Below, one piece after another: positions 36,336 to 47,059 of a stretch of DNA of 64,000 nucleotides. This DNA comes from Rhodoblastus sp. GTDB taxonomy: Bacteria; Pseudomonadota; Alphaproteobacteria; Rhizobiales; Beijerinckiaceae. The position numbers and the translations under genes are program-made. Numbering within the stretch: position 1 is the first letter of the stretch; the number at the start of each line of letters is the position of its first letter. Where the stretch lies: positions 1 through 64,000 of the forward strand of contig NZ_JAGRPM010000072.1 in the NCBI RefSeq assembly GCF_019449565.1, given 5' to 3'. A model generated the notes under the pieces. It saw only the letters and a list, made by a program, of their open reading frames with translations. It was not told where the DNA came from and ran no database searches.

Positions 36336-37559
36336 ATGAGTGAAAAGAAACCGATCCTCTCCGTCGATGAGGCCCTCGCCGAAATCCTGTCCGAGGCGCA
36401 TGGCCCCCTGGCCGTCGTCGACGCTCCCCTCGCAGTTTGTTTTGGCGCGACTTTGGCGCAGGACGTCCTGGCGCGACGGACGCAGCCACCGAAGGCGCTG
36501 TCCGCCATGGACGGCTATGCCTTGCGCGCCTCTGACGCCGCAGCCGGCCATTTGCGGATCGTCGGCGAATCCGTCGCCGGGCGCGGCTTTTCGGGACTTT
36601 GCGGGCCCGGCGAAGCCGTGCGTATCTTCACCGGCGCGCCCATGCCGGCGGGGGCCGACAGCGTGCTGATCCAGGAGGACGCCCGCCGCGAGGGCGACAG
36701 CCTCATAGCTGAAAGGCCCGTCAGGGCTGGCGCCAATGTCCGCGCGGAAGGCGTGGATTTCCACACCGGCGAAACGCTTCTACGGCGCGGCCGCCGGCTC
36801 AGCCCCGCCGACGTCGCCCTTGCCGCCACCGCCGATCACGCGACCCTGCCGCTCGCCCGCAAGCCGCGCGTCGCGGTGCTCTCGACGGGCGACGAGCTGG
36901 TCGCGCCCGGCGCGCCGCGCGGAAACGACCAGATCGTGGCGTCCAACGCCTTCGCCGTGCTCGGCCTCGTCGCCGAGGCGGGCGGCGAGGCGTTCGATCT
37001 CGGCGTCGTCCCCGACCGGACGGAAGAGATCGAAGCGGCGGTCGCGCGGGCGAGGCGCGAGAGCGCCGATATTCTCGTCACCATCGCCGGCGCCTCGGTC
37101 GGCGATCGCGACCTCGTGCGCGAGGCGCTGGGACGCGAGGGCATGGACCTGAGCTTCTGGAAGGTCAATATGAAGCCGGGCAAGCCCCTTATCCATGGCA
37201 AGATCGGCCCGATGCGGGTGGTCGGCCTGCCGGGCAACCCGGCTTCCGCCTTTGTTTGCGTCGAATTGTTCCTGCGGCCGCTGATCCGGGCGCTTTCCGG
37301 CGATCCGCTGGCGGGGGCCGACCGCAGCGAACCGGCGCTCGCGGGCGCGGCCTTGCCCGCAGGCGGCGCGCGGCGCGAATATGTGCGCGCCAGTCTGGAC
37401 CGCGACGGCGAGGGCCGCTTCGTCGCCACGCCGCTGCCTGATCAGGATTCGTCGCTCACTTCGGCGCTGTCCGCGTCCGGGGCGCTGCTGATCCGCGAGG
37501 CCAAGGACCCGGCCCGCGCGAAGGGCGAATTCATCCGTATCCTGCGGCTCATTCCGTAA
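36336..37559 (+). CDS. moeA: Molybdopterin molybdenumtransferase
   Basis: 407 residues. Domain order is typical of MoeA: LSAMDGYALRASD, the TGAPMPAGADSVLIQED stretch, the MogA-like domain with VLSTGDELVAPG, SVGDRDLVREAL and LPGNPASAFVCVELFLRP, and the C-terminal beta domain. It inserts molybdate into adenylated molybdopterin. Last gene of trpG-trpD-trpC-moaC-moeA. In many relatives lexA follows; here the next gene is convergent. Confidence 0.95.
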   Translation: MSEKKPILSVDEALAEILSEAHGPLAVVDAPLAVCFGATLAQDVLARRTQPPKALSAMDGYALRASDAAAGHLRIVGESVAGRGFSGLCGPGEAVRIFTGAPMPAGADSVLIQEDARREGDSLIAERPVRAGANVRAEGVDFHTGETLLRRGRRLSPADVALAATADHATLPLARKPRVAVLSTGDELVAPGAPRGNDQIVASNAFAVLGLVAEAGGEAFDLGVVPDRTEEIEAAVARARRESADILVTIAGASVGDRDLVREALGREGMDLSFWKVNMKPGKPLIHGKIGPMRVVGLPGNPASAFVCVELFLRPLIRALSGDPLAGADRSEPALAGAALPAGGARREYVRASLDRDGEGRFVATPLPDQDSSLTSALSASGALLIREAKDPARAKGEFIRILRLIP

Positions 37560-37583
37560 AATAGATCTGCCCTGAAATAGATC

Positions 37584-37620
37584 GGGGCGGCGTGGGCCTG
37601 TCATTGGACCCCGCCGCCCC
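37584..37620. terminator. GC-rich hairpin between moeA and nlpD-like gene
   Basis: 9-bp stem (37584-37592 with 37612-37620), extended by GGG/CCC across a one-base bulge, loop 12 nt. Followed by GTTGCTTTCC. It lies between convergent genes. Confidence 0.65.
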
Positions 37621-37704
37621 GTTGCTTTCCCGGCCGTGTCTCGCGGTTAGGGAAAGAACTCTTGTTTCCTTGATCGCGACCCTCGCGTCAGCTCGGCGTC
37701 AGTC

Positions 37705-39360
37705 TTAAAGACCAGCCAGATAGGACGAGGGATCGACCGGCTTCGAGCCCTTGCGCAGTTCGAAGTGAAGCTGCGGCGAGGAGACGTTGCCGCTCTGGCC
37801 CGACAGAGCAATGGTCTGGCCGCGCTTGACGGTGTCGCCGCGCTTCACGTTGATCGCGCCATTATTGGCATAGGCCGTCACGAAGCCATTGGGATGGCGG
37901 ATCAGGACCAGATTGCCATAGCCCTTGAGTTCGCTGCCCGCATAGGCGACCACGCCATTCTCAGCCGCCTTGACCTGAGTTCCTTCGGGCACCGCGATAT
38001 TGATGCCGTCATTGCCGCTCGAACCGAAGCCCTGAATGACGCGGCCGCGAGCGGGCCAGCGGAATTCGGGATTGGCCGAGTCGCTTGGCGCGGCTGCGGC
38101 CGTCGAGGCGGGCTGCAGGCTGGCGGTAGCTTCGGCGTCGACCTTGGGCTCCGCCTTGGCGACCTTGGTCGTCTCTGCCTTGACCGGAGCGACGGCTGCG
38201 GCGGCAGTCGCCGCAGCCTGAGTTGCGGTCGGCTTGGCTTGTGCAACCGCCGCCTGTGCGACGGCGGCCTGCGCGGCCGGCTTGGCCTGTGTGACGGCGG
38301 CCGTGGCGACAGCGACCGTCTTGGCGGTGGCGGCGGACGGGAGCCCCTTCACCTGGGCGAGCGGCGCAACAGCCCCAGTCTTGGCGGCCGTCTTGGCGGC
38401 GGCTTTTTTCGCGGCTTCCGCAGCGGCGAGTTTCGCGGCTTCCGCCTGGGCGAGCGCCGCCTTTTCAGCCTTGGCCTGGGCCTGAGCCTGAAGTTGCGCC
38501 TGAGCCTGCGCCAGCTTGGCGCGCTTCTCAGCCGCAAGCGACGCAGCGTCCAGCTTCGGCGCGGCGAGCTTGGGCGCGGCGAGCGTCGGGGCGGCGCGCT
38601 TGACTTGGTCCACTTCCTCGCCGACCAGCGATTTCGCGGCCAAACGCGGCGCGACTGGCGCGGCGACAGCTTGCGGCGCGGGCCGCGAAATGGCCGGCGC
38701 GGCAGCGGTCCGAGCGCCATTGGCGCGATAGACGGGAATCACGAGCCGGGCGCCCGGCTGAACTTGCGAGCGCGAGGAATAGCCGTTCAGCGAAAGCAAG
38801 GCGTCAGTCGGAACGCCAAAGCGCTGGGCGATGGCTTCCGCATTCTCGCCCTGGGCGACGACGACGGGCGTGCCGCCTTCAGAGGTCCAGCCGCCGACCG
38901 AGTTCGGCGCGGAGCGCGCGACGGCCGCGGGCCTGGGAGCCGCGGGGGCCGAGGGCGCGAAGACGGGTGCGGCGGCGACCGGCGCGGAAAAAGACGGGGC
39001 GCTCGGCGGGGCGAGCGGCGCGCTGGCGATTGGCGCAGGAGGAACCGGGCGCTGAACAATCGGCGCCTGCGCGGCGGCGGGACGCGCGGCATAGGGCGGG
39101 CGCGCCGGCTGCGCGGCGGAATTGTCATCGAAGGGCCGGAACGCTTCCTTGAAGAAATCGCCGAATTGCGAGGACTGCGGCGCGGGCGCCGCCGTGACCG
39201 ACCCCGTCGGGGTCTTGTCGAGCCGAGGGCTGCTGCTGATAGGCGACCCGAATGTATTGCCGAACTGGCCAGTCTCGGAGCAACCGCCGAGCATGATCGT
39301 GGCCACGCCGATCAGGGCCACCCGGAACGCCCCTCCGGAAGATTTTACCCTATCCCTCAT
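37705..39360 (-). CDS. LysM-M23 lipoprotein, NlpD-like murein hydrolase activator
   Basis: 551 residues from ATG 39360; upstream in-frame Met codons exist, but this start gives a compact lipoprotein signal with lipobox LGGC. A long Pro/Ala linker, a LysM domain (about 160-215, VVVAQGENAEAIAQRFGVPT), a very long Ala/Lys-rich helical stretch, then a LytM/M23 domain (about 440-551). The zinc ligands are degraded: the usual HxGxD site reads NDGIN. This matches NlpD/EnvC-type activators that switch on amidases rather than cut peptidoglycan. The AmiC-type amidase at 21009 is a plausible partner. Confidence 0.87.
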   Translation of the reverse strand: MRDRVKSSGGAFRVALIGVATIMLGGCSETGQFGNTFGSPISSSPRLDKTPTGSVTAAPAPQSSQFGDFFKEAFRPFDDNSAAQPARPPYAARPAAAQAPIVQRPVPPAPIASAPLAPPSAPSFSAPVAAAPVFAPSAPAAPRPAAVARSAPNSVGGWTSEGGTPVVVAQGENAEAIAQRFGVPTDALLSLNGYSSRSQVQPGARLVIPVYRANGARTAAAPAISRPAPQAVAAPVAPRLAAKSLVGEEVDQVKRAAPTLAAPKLAAPKLDAASLAAEKRAKLAQAQAQLQAQAQAKAEKAALAQAEAAKLAAAEAAKKAAAKTAAKTGAVAPLAQVKGLPSAATAKTVAVATAAVTQAKPAAQAAVAQAAVAQAKPTATQAAATAAAAVAPVKAETTKVAKAEPKVDAEATASLQPASTAAAAPSDSANPEFRWPARGRVIQGFGSSGNDGINIAVPEGTQVKAAENGVVAYAGSELKGYGNLVLIRHPNGFVTAYANNGAINVKRGDTVKRGQTIALSGQSGNVSSPQLHFELRKGSKPVDPSSYLAGL

Positions 39361-39475
39361 CACGCATCCCACCCACGCTGAAACCAACATGAGCATTAGA
39401 AACAATCTGAGTTAAAGGAGCGTTTAAGATGAATCGATATTCAGAAAATTGCCGGCTGTTAGGCTTTGATTAGGC

Positions 39476-40162
39476 CTAATGGTTTGGAAAAAGGCCGCGC
39501 AAAAGGTTCTGCGCGCGCCATGGGCCAAGAAGCTCGGTCCGGACGCCCTCCCCGCCCGCGCGGGTCTGGCGGATCAGTTCGCAGGCGCCCGCCGCGCGGC
39601 GCGGCGCGACGAGCACGCCGCCCTCGCCCAGCGCCCCGGACAGATTGGGCGGAACCTCTTCCAGCGCACCGTGGACGAGAATGCGGTCGAACAGGCCCAG
39701 CGACGGCGAAATCTCGAAGCCGTCGGCCCAGACGACCGCGACATTGCGCGCGCCGAGCCGTTCCAGCCGCGCACGGGCCTCCTGAGCCAGCCGCTCGAAA
39801 CACTCCAGGCTCACCACCTCGCGCCCGAGCAGCGACAGGGCCTTGGCCGAATAGCCTGATCCCGCGCCGATTTCGAGGATGCGGCTATCAGGACGCGGCG
39901 CCAGAGCCGCGATCATCCGGGCGAGCGCGGAAGGCGCCTCCATGGTCTGGCCGAAGGCGAGGGGGACGGCGACGTCGCGCAAGGCGAGATCGATATAGGC
40001 CGGGCCGACGAAATTCTCGCGCGGCGCGCTCTCCAGCGCCCGCAGCAGCGGCAGGTCGGCATAGCCCTGCGCCCGAAGCCGCAGCAGCAATTGCGCCTTT
40101 GCCTCCGCCCGCGCCTGCGCCGAAGCCAGTATCACCGAAGAGGAGGCGGAAGGCGGCCCCAT
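39476..40162 (-). CDS. pcm: Protein-L-isoaspartate O-methyltransferase
   Basis: 228 residues. PCMT signature: PRENFVGPAYIDLALRD, the T-M-E-A-P segment FGQTMEAPSALARMIAAL and SAM motif ILEIGAGSGYSAKALSLLG. It methylates isoaspartyl residues for protein repair. It starts 7 bp after surE, the classic surE-pcm-nlpD order. Confidence 0.93.
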   Translation of the reverse strand: MGPPSASSSVILASAQARAEAKAQLLLRLRAQGYADLPLLRALESAPRENFVGPAYIDLALRDVAVPLAFGQTMEAPSALARMIAALAPRPDSRILEIGAGSGYSAKALSLLGREVVSLECFERLAQEARARLERLGARNVAVVWADGFEISPSLGLFDRILVHGALEEVPPNLSGALGEGGVLVAPRRAAGACELIRQTRAGGEGVRTELLGPWRAQNLLRGLFPNH

Positions 40163-40169
40163 GAGCGCC

Positions 40170-40922
40170 TCACGCGAAGGTTTCTGCGAAATGATCGAGC
40201 GCGGCGCGGTCGGTCAGGTCGAGGCGCAGCGGCGTCGCCGAGATTCGCTTCTGGGCGACCGCTTCGAGATCGGTGCCTTCGCCCGGCAGGAACGCCGGGC
40301 GTTCGAAAGCGATCCAGTAATAGGGATTGCCGCGACCGTCGAAGCGCGCCTCGATCTTCATCAATTCCTGCTCGCGCCGGCCTTGGCGCGCCAGCGCGAC
40401 GCCCTGCACCTCTTCGGGCGCGCAGGCAGGAAAATTGAGGTTCATCAGCACGCCGGTCGGCAGGCCACGCGCCATGATTTTCTTGATCAGCCCGGGCGCA
40501 TGGGTCGCGGCGCATTCCCAAAACACGCCGTCGGGCGAATAGCACTGCGACAGGGCGATCGAGGGGATGCCGAGCAGCGTGCCCTCCATCGCGCCCGCGA
40601 TGGTGCCGGAATAGGTCACGTCCTCGGCGACGTTCTGGCCTTTGTTGACGCCGGACAGCACGAGATCGGGCGGATTGTCGATCATGAGCTTGCGCACGCC
40701 CATAATGACGCAATCGGTCGGCGTGCCCTTCACGGCGTAATGGCGGTCGGTGATCTTGCGCAGGCGCAGCGGATCGGACAGCGACAGCGAATGCGCGACG
40801 CCGGATTGATCCGTCTCCGGCGCCACCACCACCACGTCGTCGGACAGAGCCTTGGCGATGCGCTCCAGCACTTTGAGCCCCGGCGCGTGAATGCCGTCGT
40901 CATTGGTGATGAGAATGCGCAT
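40170..40922 (-). CDS. surE: 5'/3'-nucleotidase SurE
   Basis: 250 residues. N-terminal [20 protein letters not shown] with the metal-binding Asp pair (8, 9), then [15 protein letters not shown] and [20 protein letters not shown]. It is a metal-dependent nucleotidase acting on nucleoside monophosphates, often made in stationary phase. First of the surE-pcm pair. Confidence 0.95.
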   Translation of the reverse strand: MRILITNDDGIHAPGLKVLERIAKALSDDVVVVAPETDQSGVAHSLSLSDPLRLRKITDRHYAVKGTPTDCVIMGVRKLMIDNPPDLVLSGVNKGQNVAEDVTYSGTIAGAMEGTLLGIPSIALSQCYSPDGVFWECAATHAPGLIKKIMARGLPTGVLMNLNFPACAPEEVQGVALARQGRREQELMKIEARFDGRGNPYYWIAFERPAFLPGEGTDLEAVAQKRISATPLRLDLTDRAALDHFAETFA

Positions 40923-41003
40923 GTCCGCCCGCCCGATTCTTAGCCCCGCCGCATCGGCTTATCACGCGGGCGGTCAGGGGAAACAGCCTTTTCATTGCAC
41001 TGC

Positions 41004-42530
<1,527 letters not shown>

Positions 42531-42565
42531 TTATTACCGACAAGTCGGAAATAACGGCAAGAAAT

Positions 42566-43339
42566 TTAATCTTCGGAAGGCGCCGGACGATTTTTCTCGA
42601 TCAGGCCCACCACGAAAATCGCCCCTTCGTAAAGAAGCAGCATCGGAACGACAAGGGCGCACATGGAAATCAGGTCCGGCGGCGTCAGGATGGCCGCGAC
42701 GACCGTGATCAGCACAATGGCGTAACGGCGCTTTTCCCGCAGGAACGCCCGGTCGATGATGCCAATATGACCGAGCAGCGTGAGAATGACGGGAAGCTGG
42801 AACGCGGCGCCAAAGGCGAAGATCAGCGTCATGATCAGCGAGAGATATTCGCTGACCTTGGGCAACAACTCGATGGTCGCCTCGCCCTTCACGCCCAGCT
42901 GCTGGAAGCTCACCGAGAACCGGATGAGAAAGGGCATGACCATGTAATAGACCAGCAGCGCGCCCAGGAAAAAAAACGCGGGCGTCGCCAGCAGATAAGG
43001 CGCGAAGGCCTGCCGCTCGTGGGAATAGAGCCCCGGGGCCACGAATTTATAGATTTGCAGGGCGATGATCGGAAAGGCGATGAAGGCCGCTCCAAACATC
43101 GACAATTTGAGCTGGGTGAAGAACTGCTCAAGGAAATGGGTGGCGATCAGCTTGGCGTTTTCCGCGCCGACCACCGAGACATAAGGCCCGAGCAGGATGT
43201 TGTAGATGTGGTGGGAAAAATAAAAGCAGAAGGCGAAGGCGACGAGGAAGGCGAGCAGCGCCTTGATCAGCCTCGCGCGCAATTCGATCAGATGCTCGAT
43301 GAGCGGCGCCTTGGTCGAGTCGATATCGGCCTGGGTCAT
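42566..43339 (-). CDS. tatC: Sec-independent translocase subunit TatC
   Basis: 257 residues with six membrane helices. The cytoplasmic N-terminus has APLIEHLIELRARLIKALLA, holding the conserved H-L-x-E-L-R segment that reads twin-arginine signals. Also GLYSHERQAFAPYLLATPAF. It is the receptor of the Tat pathway that exports folded proteins. ATG overlaps the tatB stop (ATGA). Confidence 0.96.
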   Translation of the reverse strand: MTQADIDSTKAPLIEHLIELRARLIKALLAFLVAFAFCFYFSHHIYNILLGPYVSVVGAENAKLIATHFLEQFFTQLKLSMFGAAFIAFPIIALQIYKFVAPGLYSHERQAFAPYLLATPAFFFLGALLVYYMVMPFLIRFSVSFQQLGVKGEATIELLPKVSEYLSLIMTLIFAFGAAFQLPVILTLLGHIGIIDRAFLREKRRYAIVLITVVAAILTPPDLISMCALVVPMLLLYEGAIFVVGLIEKNRPAPSED

Positions 43340-43791
43340 GCCGCGCTCCCCGGACCGGGCTTGGAGGCTTGGGGCTCGGAGGCTTCGGGCAAGGGCAAGG
43401 GCTCAGGCAAAGGCGCGAGCTGGGGCATGGGAACTGGCGCCGAAGTGGGCGCGGTTTCCGGCGACGCCGCCTCGACGGCAGGCGCCTCCGGTCCCGCCGC
43501 TTCAGGCGCCGCCGGGGTCTCGACCTTGGTCTCCAGCATGTCTGCGACATGCGAGAAGGCGTCCTCGACGGAGGCCTTCTGCTTGAGATTGTGCAATTCG
43601 TCCTTGATTTGCGACAGCTCCGCCTCGCGCAGGGCCTCGCTGAACTGGCCCTGGAAATCCGAGGCCATGCGCCGCGCCTGCCCAATGATTCGGCCAAGTT
43701 GCCGCAGGGCGTTGGGAAGATCCTTGGGTGGAATGAAAATCAGGGCCACGACGCCGATCAGCAGTAGCTTGCCCACATCGAAATCGAACAT
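43336..43791 (-). CDS. tatB: Sec-independent translocase subunit TatB
   Basis: 151 residues, with GAGGG before ATG 43791. A single N-terminal membrane helix (VGKLLLIGVVALIFIPPKDL), a TatB-type amphipathic helix (RQLGRIIGQARRMASDFQGQ), then a Pro/Ala/Glu tail. It bridges TatC and TatA during substrate hand-over. Separated from tatA by 137 bp, overlapping tatC by 4 bp. Confidence 0.93.
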   Translation of the reverse strand: MFDFDVGKLLLIGVVALIFIPPKDLPNALRQLGRIIGQARRMASDFQGQFSEALREAELSQIKDELHNLKQKASVEDAFSHVADMLETKVETPAAPEAAGPEAPAVEAASPETAPTSAPVPMPQLAPLPEPLPLPEASEPQASKPGPGSAA

Positions 43792-43877
43792 CGAGCCCTC
43801 TCTGGCAATCGCGCGGCGCCTGCCGATCGCTCAGGGGTAAATAACCGTCAAATCAAATGTTTGACACGATTTTCCAA

Positions 43878-43902
43878 GAGATCGCCTCATGAGATCGCCT
43901 CA
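43878..43902. repeat. 12-bp direct repeat in the tatA-tatB gap
   Basis: GAGATCGCCTCA at 43878-43889 and 43891-43902 (period 13), in the 137-bp gap between tatA and tatB. No function known. Confidence 0.5.
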
Positions 43903-43928
43903 AGAGGGGGGCTCTGGGGCGCTATGGC

Positions 43929-44165
43929 TCAGCCGACCTTGTTGGCGTCGCGCGAGGCGTCGACGGTCGCGGGCGCCTGGTGCTCGATGGTGCGCGGCGG
44001 CTCGCCGGGCTTGGCTGGAGCCTCCTCGTCGGACAGCCCCTTCTTGAAGGATTTGATGCCCTTCGCGACATCGCCCATGATTTCGGAGATTTTGCCCTTG
44101 CCGCCGAACAGGATGAGTACAACGACACCCAGAAGGAGCAGATGGGGCAAGGAGAAACTGCCCAT
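43929..44165 (-). CDS. tatA: Sec-independent translocase subunit TatA
   Basis: 78 residues from ATG 44165, with AAAGG upstream; the frame extends to 44219, but the homologous protein starts [20 protein letters not shown]. One membrane helix followed by the hinge [20 protein letters not shown] and a charged tail. TatA oligomers form the protein-conducting part of the Tat system. First gene of tatA-tatB-tatC-serS. Confidence 0.94.
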   Translation of the reverse strand: MGSFSLPHLLLLGVVVLILFGGKGKISEIMGDVAKGIKSFKKGLSDEEAPAKPGEPPRTIEHQAPATVDASRDANKVG

Positions 44166-44491
44166 GACCAAAAACCTTTCGAAACCCGATTGAGCGCGAC
44201 AGATCGCGTCTTGCGGCAAACCTAGTGCGCCGCATCGGCAAAAACAAGCGGCGCCGAAATATGGGGATATTTACGGCCGGGAAGGCGCCGAAACGATGAC
44301 TCTTTCAAAGCCATGCTAAAAAGCTTATGACCGGGCGCTGAGAATCGTCACAATTTTCGAAACGAAGCTGCGAATCGAAACCAGGAATAGAAACAGGGGC
44401 CGGCCGACCCGCGCCGAGGCCGCCCGAGACGGCGCTTCGGATTGGTGGCGCCAAAATTTCAAACCTGCCCCATAGCCAAGGCCGATTAAGA
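44166..44491. promoter_or_regulatory. Divergent intergenic region between tatA and accB
   Basis: 326 bp that must hold promoters for tatABC (minus) and accBC (plus). No operator, riboswitch or small gene recognised; 44270-44390 is slightly less GC-rich than its surroundings. Confidence 0.5.
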
Positions 44492-45007
44492 ATGAGCAGA
44501 ACCAGCTCCTCCGCCACCAAGCCCGCCCGTTCCGGCGAGACCGGCGAGAAGATCGACGCCAAACTCGTCCGCGAAATAGCGACCTTGCTGAGCGAATCCG
44601 ACCTCACCGAAATCGAGGTCGAAAAAGGCGATCTGCGCATTCGCGTGGCGCGTCAGGCCACGGCCCCCGCTCCCGTCTATGCGACGGCGCCCGCGCCCTT
44701 GGCGGCGCCGGTCGCGGCTCCCGGCCATCCGGCCGCCGCGCCCGCCGAGACGCCGGTCTCCCTCGCCGACAACGCCGACGCGCTCAAATCGCCCATGGTC
44801 GGCACCGCCTATCTGCGGCCGAGCCCGGATTCCAAACCCTTCATCGAGATCGGCACGCATGTGACGGCGGGCCAGAAGGTTCTGCTGATCGAGGCGATGA
44901 AGACTTTCAACGACATTGTCGCGCACAAGTCCGGCGCCATCACCGCCATTCTGATCGAAGACGCGCAGCCCGTCGAATATAACCAGCCGCTGCTCGTCAT
45001 TTCCTGA
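44492..45007 (+). CDS. accB: Biotin carboxyl carrier protein of acetyl-CoA carboxylase
   Basis: 171 residues. An N-terminal helical part ([20 protein letters not shown]), a Pro/Ala linker (about 55-95), then the biotinyl domain with the modified Lys in EAMKTFN (about 137). It carries carboxybiotin between AccC and the carboxyltransferase. accC follows 109 bp later. Its biotin comes from the pathway encoded at 26269-31840. Confidence 0.95.
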   Translation: MSRTSSSATKPARSGETGEKIDAKLVREIATLLSESDLTEIEVEKGDLRIRVARQATAPAPVYATAPAPLAAPVAAPGHPAAAPAETPVSLADNADALKSPMVGTAYLRPSPDSKPFIEIGTHVTAGQKVLLIEAMKTFNDIVAHKSGAITAILIEDAQPVEYNQPLLVIS

Positions 45008-45116
45008 CGGCCGCGCGCAGCCAGGACGCTGGCCGCGCGCCCGCATTGGAATGGGACAAGGATGCGAGGGATTCGCGGAGATCGCCCGGGCGGCGGCGAG
45101 AAAAAATGAGAACAAG

Positions 45117-46478
45117 ATGTTCGAAAAGATCCTGATCGCCAATCGCGGCGAAATCGCCCTTCGAATTCTTCGCGCCGCGAAGGAGCTGGGCATTGCCACC
45201 GTCGCGGTGCATTCCACCGCCGATTCGGAAGCCATGCACGTCAAGCTGGCGAACGAGTCGGTGTGCATCGGTCCGCCCGCCGCGCGCGAATCCTATCTCA
45301 ACATTCCGGCCCTGCTGGCGGCCTGCGAAATCACCGGGGCCGACGCTGTCCATCCCGGCTATGGCTTCCTGTCGGAAAACGCCAAATTCGCCGAAATCCT
45401 CGCCGATCACGGCATCGCCTTCATCGGCCCCAAGGCCGAGCATATCCGGATCATGGGCGACAAGATCGAGGCCAAGCGCACCGCTCGGGCGCTCGGCATT
45501 CCCTGCGTGCCCGGCTCGGAAGGCGGCGTGACCGACGACGACGAGGCCATGAAGATCGCGCTGGAGATCGGCTTTCCGGTGCTGGTCAAGGCGGCCGCCG
45601 GCGGCGGCGGGCGCGGCATGAAGGTCGCGCGCACGGCTGTCGATCTGCCCGATGCGCTTTCCGTCGCCCGCACGGAGGCCAAGGCGGCCTTCGGCGACGA
45701 CGCGGTCTATCTCGAGAAATATCTCGAAAAGCCGCGCCATATCGAAATTCAGATTCTCGGCGATGGCCAAGGCAACGCGGTCCATATCGGCGAGCGCGAC
45801 TGTTCGCTCCAGCGCCGCCACCAGAAGGTGCTGGAGGAGACCCCCTCGCCCGCGCTGAACCAGGACGAACGCAACCGCATCGGCGAGATCTGCGCCGACG
45901 CCATGCGCAAATTGAGCTATTCCGGCGCCGGCACCATCGAGTTCCTATATGAAAACGGCGAGTTCTATTTCATCGAAATGAACACGCGTATTCAGGTCGA
46001 GCATCCCATCACCGAAGCGATTTCCGGGCTGGATCTGCTGGTGGAGCAAATCAAGATCGCCGCCGGGGCGCCGCTCGGCTTCGCTCAGTCCGATCTCGAA
46101 CTGCGCGGCCACGCCATCGAATGCCGCATCAACGCCGAGAATCCGGTCACGTTCCGACCCTCGCCGGGCAAGATCCTCTATTATCATCCCCCCGGCGGCG
46201 TCGGCGTGCGCGTCGATTCGGCGGTCTATCAGGGCTATACGATCCCGCCCTATTACGATTCGCTGCTCGGCAAACTGATCGTCCAGGGCCGCACCCGCAT
46301 CGAGGCCCTGATGCGCCTGCGCCGCGCGCTGGACGAATTCATCGTCGACGGCATCGACACGACCCTGCCGCTGTTCCGCACCCTGGTGCGTAATGCCGAT
46401 ATCCAGGATGGCGCCTATGACATCCATTGGCTGGAGCACTTCCTCGCCGCCGGCGGCATGGACGATCCGGAAACCTGA
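45117..46478 (+). CDS. accC: Biotin carboxylase of acetyl-CoA carboxylase
   Basis: 453 residues from ATG 45117. ATP-grasp enzyme: [20 protein letters not shown], the glycine loop [27 protein letters not shown] and [20 protein letters not shown] with the catalytic Glu/Arg. It carboxylates biotin on AccB with bicarbonate and ATP, the first committed step of fatty acid synthesis. Paired with accB; accA and accD are elsewhere. Confidence 0.97.
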   Translation: MFEKILIANRGEIALRILRAAKELGIATVAVHSTADSEAMHVKLANESVCIGPPAARESYLNIPALLAACEITGADAVHPGYGFLSENAKFAEILADHGIAFIGPKAEHIRIMGDKIEAKRTARALGIPCVPGSEGGVTDDDEAMKIALEIGFPVLVKAAAGGGGRGMKVARTAVDLPDALSVARTEAKAAFGDDAVYLEKYLEKPRHIEIQILGDGQGNAVHIGERDCSLQRRHQKVLEETPSPALNQDERNRIGEICADAMRKLSYSGAGTIEFLYENGEFYFIEMNTRIQVEHPITEAISGLDLLVEQIKIAAGAPLGFAQSDLELRGHAIECRINAENPVTFRPSPGKILYYHPPGGVGVRVDSAVYQGYTIPPYYDSLLGKLIVQGRTRIEALMRLRRALDEFIVDGIDTTLPLFRTLVRNADIQDGAYDIHWLEHFLAAGGMDDPET

Positions 46479-46910
46479 GTGCGCCTGATCGCGACCCTCG
46501 TCGCTCTTGTCGCGCTGGCTGGCGCCGGCTTCTGGCTGTTCCGCGCCGCGAACGCGCCGGTTCCAGCATTGATCGCCGGTCTGCCCGACGACGGGCTGCG
46601 CGGCGCGCCCTGTCCGGCGCGCTCGCTCTATGAACAGGACGCGCGACGGAAACAGGGCGTTCGCCCGCCCGCCGCGCTGGGCGAGGCCTTGCGCAAGAAT
46701 TTTCCGCTCGGCACGGACGCCGGCGCGCTGGAAGCGCGGCTGAAACAGGAGGGTTTCGCGCTATTCGCGCCCTGCCCCAATGACGAGAGCGTTCTGGGCG
46801 CCCGTTGGCTGAGCCCGAGCTGGGGCCAGCCCGACGCCTATGTCTATTGGCGCGCCGACGGCGCCGACAAGCTCATTTTCCTCGACGGCCACATCAGTAA
46901 GACGAACTGA
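46479..46910 (+). CDS. Small membrane-anchored or secreted protein of unknown function
   Basis: 143 residues from a GTG directly after the accC stop. N-terminal hydrophobic helix (LIATLVALVALAGAGFWLF), then a soluble part with two Cys (RGAPCPARS, FAPCPNDES) that could pair in the periplasm. The C-terminal half reads as beta strands (ARWLSPSWGQPDAYVYW). No family recognised. Likely co-transcribed with accBC. Confidence 0.7.
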   Translation: MRLIATLVALVALAGAGFWLFRAANAPVPALIAGLPDDGLRGAPCPARSLYEQDARRKQGVRPPAALGEALRKNFPLGTDAGALEARLKQEGFALFAPCPNDESVLGARWLSPSWGQPDAYVYWRADGADKLIFLDGHISKTN

Positions 46911-47059
46911 CCGCGGAGCGGACCCGCGACATCAATTCCCCGCCCAAATTTCGATGGCGGCAATGACACAAAAGCGGCTACGGCGATATCCTGAGAGGAT
47001 TGCGACCTCTACCGCTCCGTCCCAGCGAACGCGAACATCACCCTTTTTTCGAGACGCGA

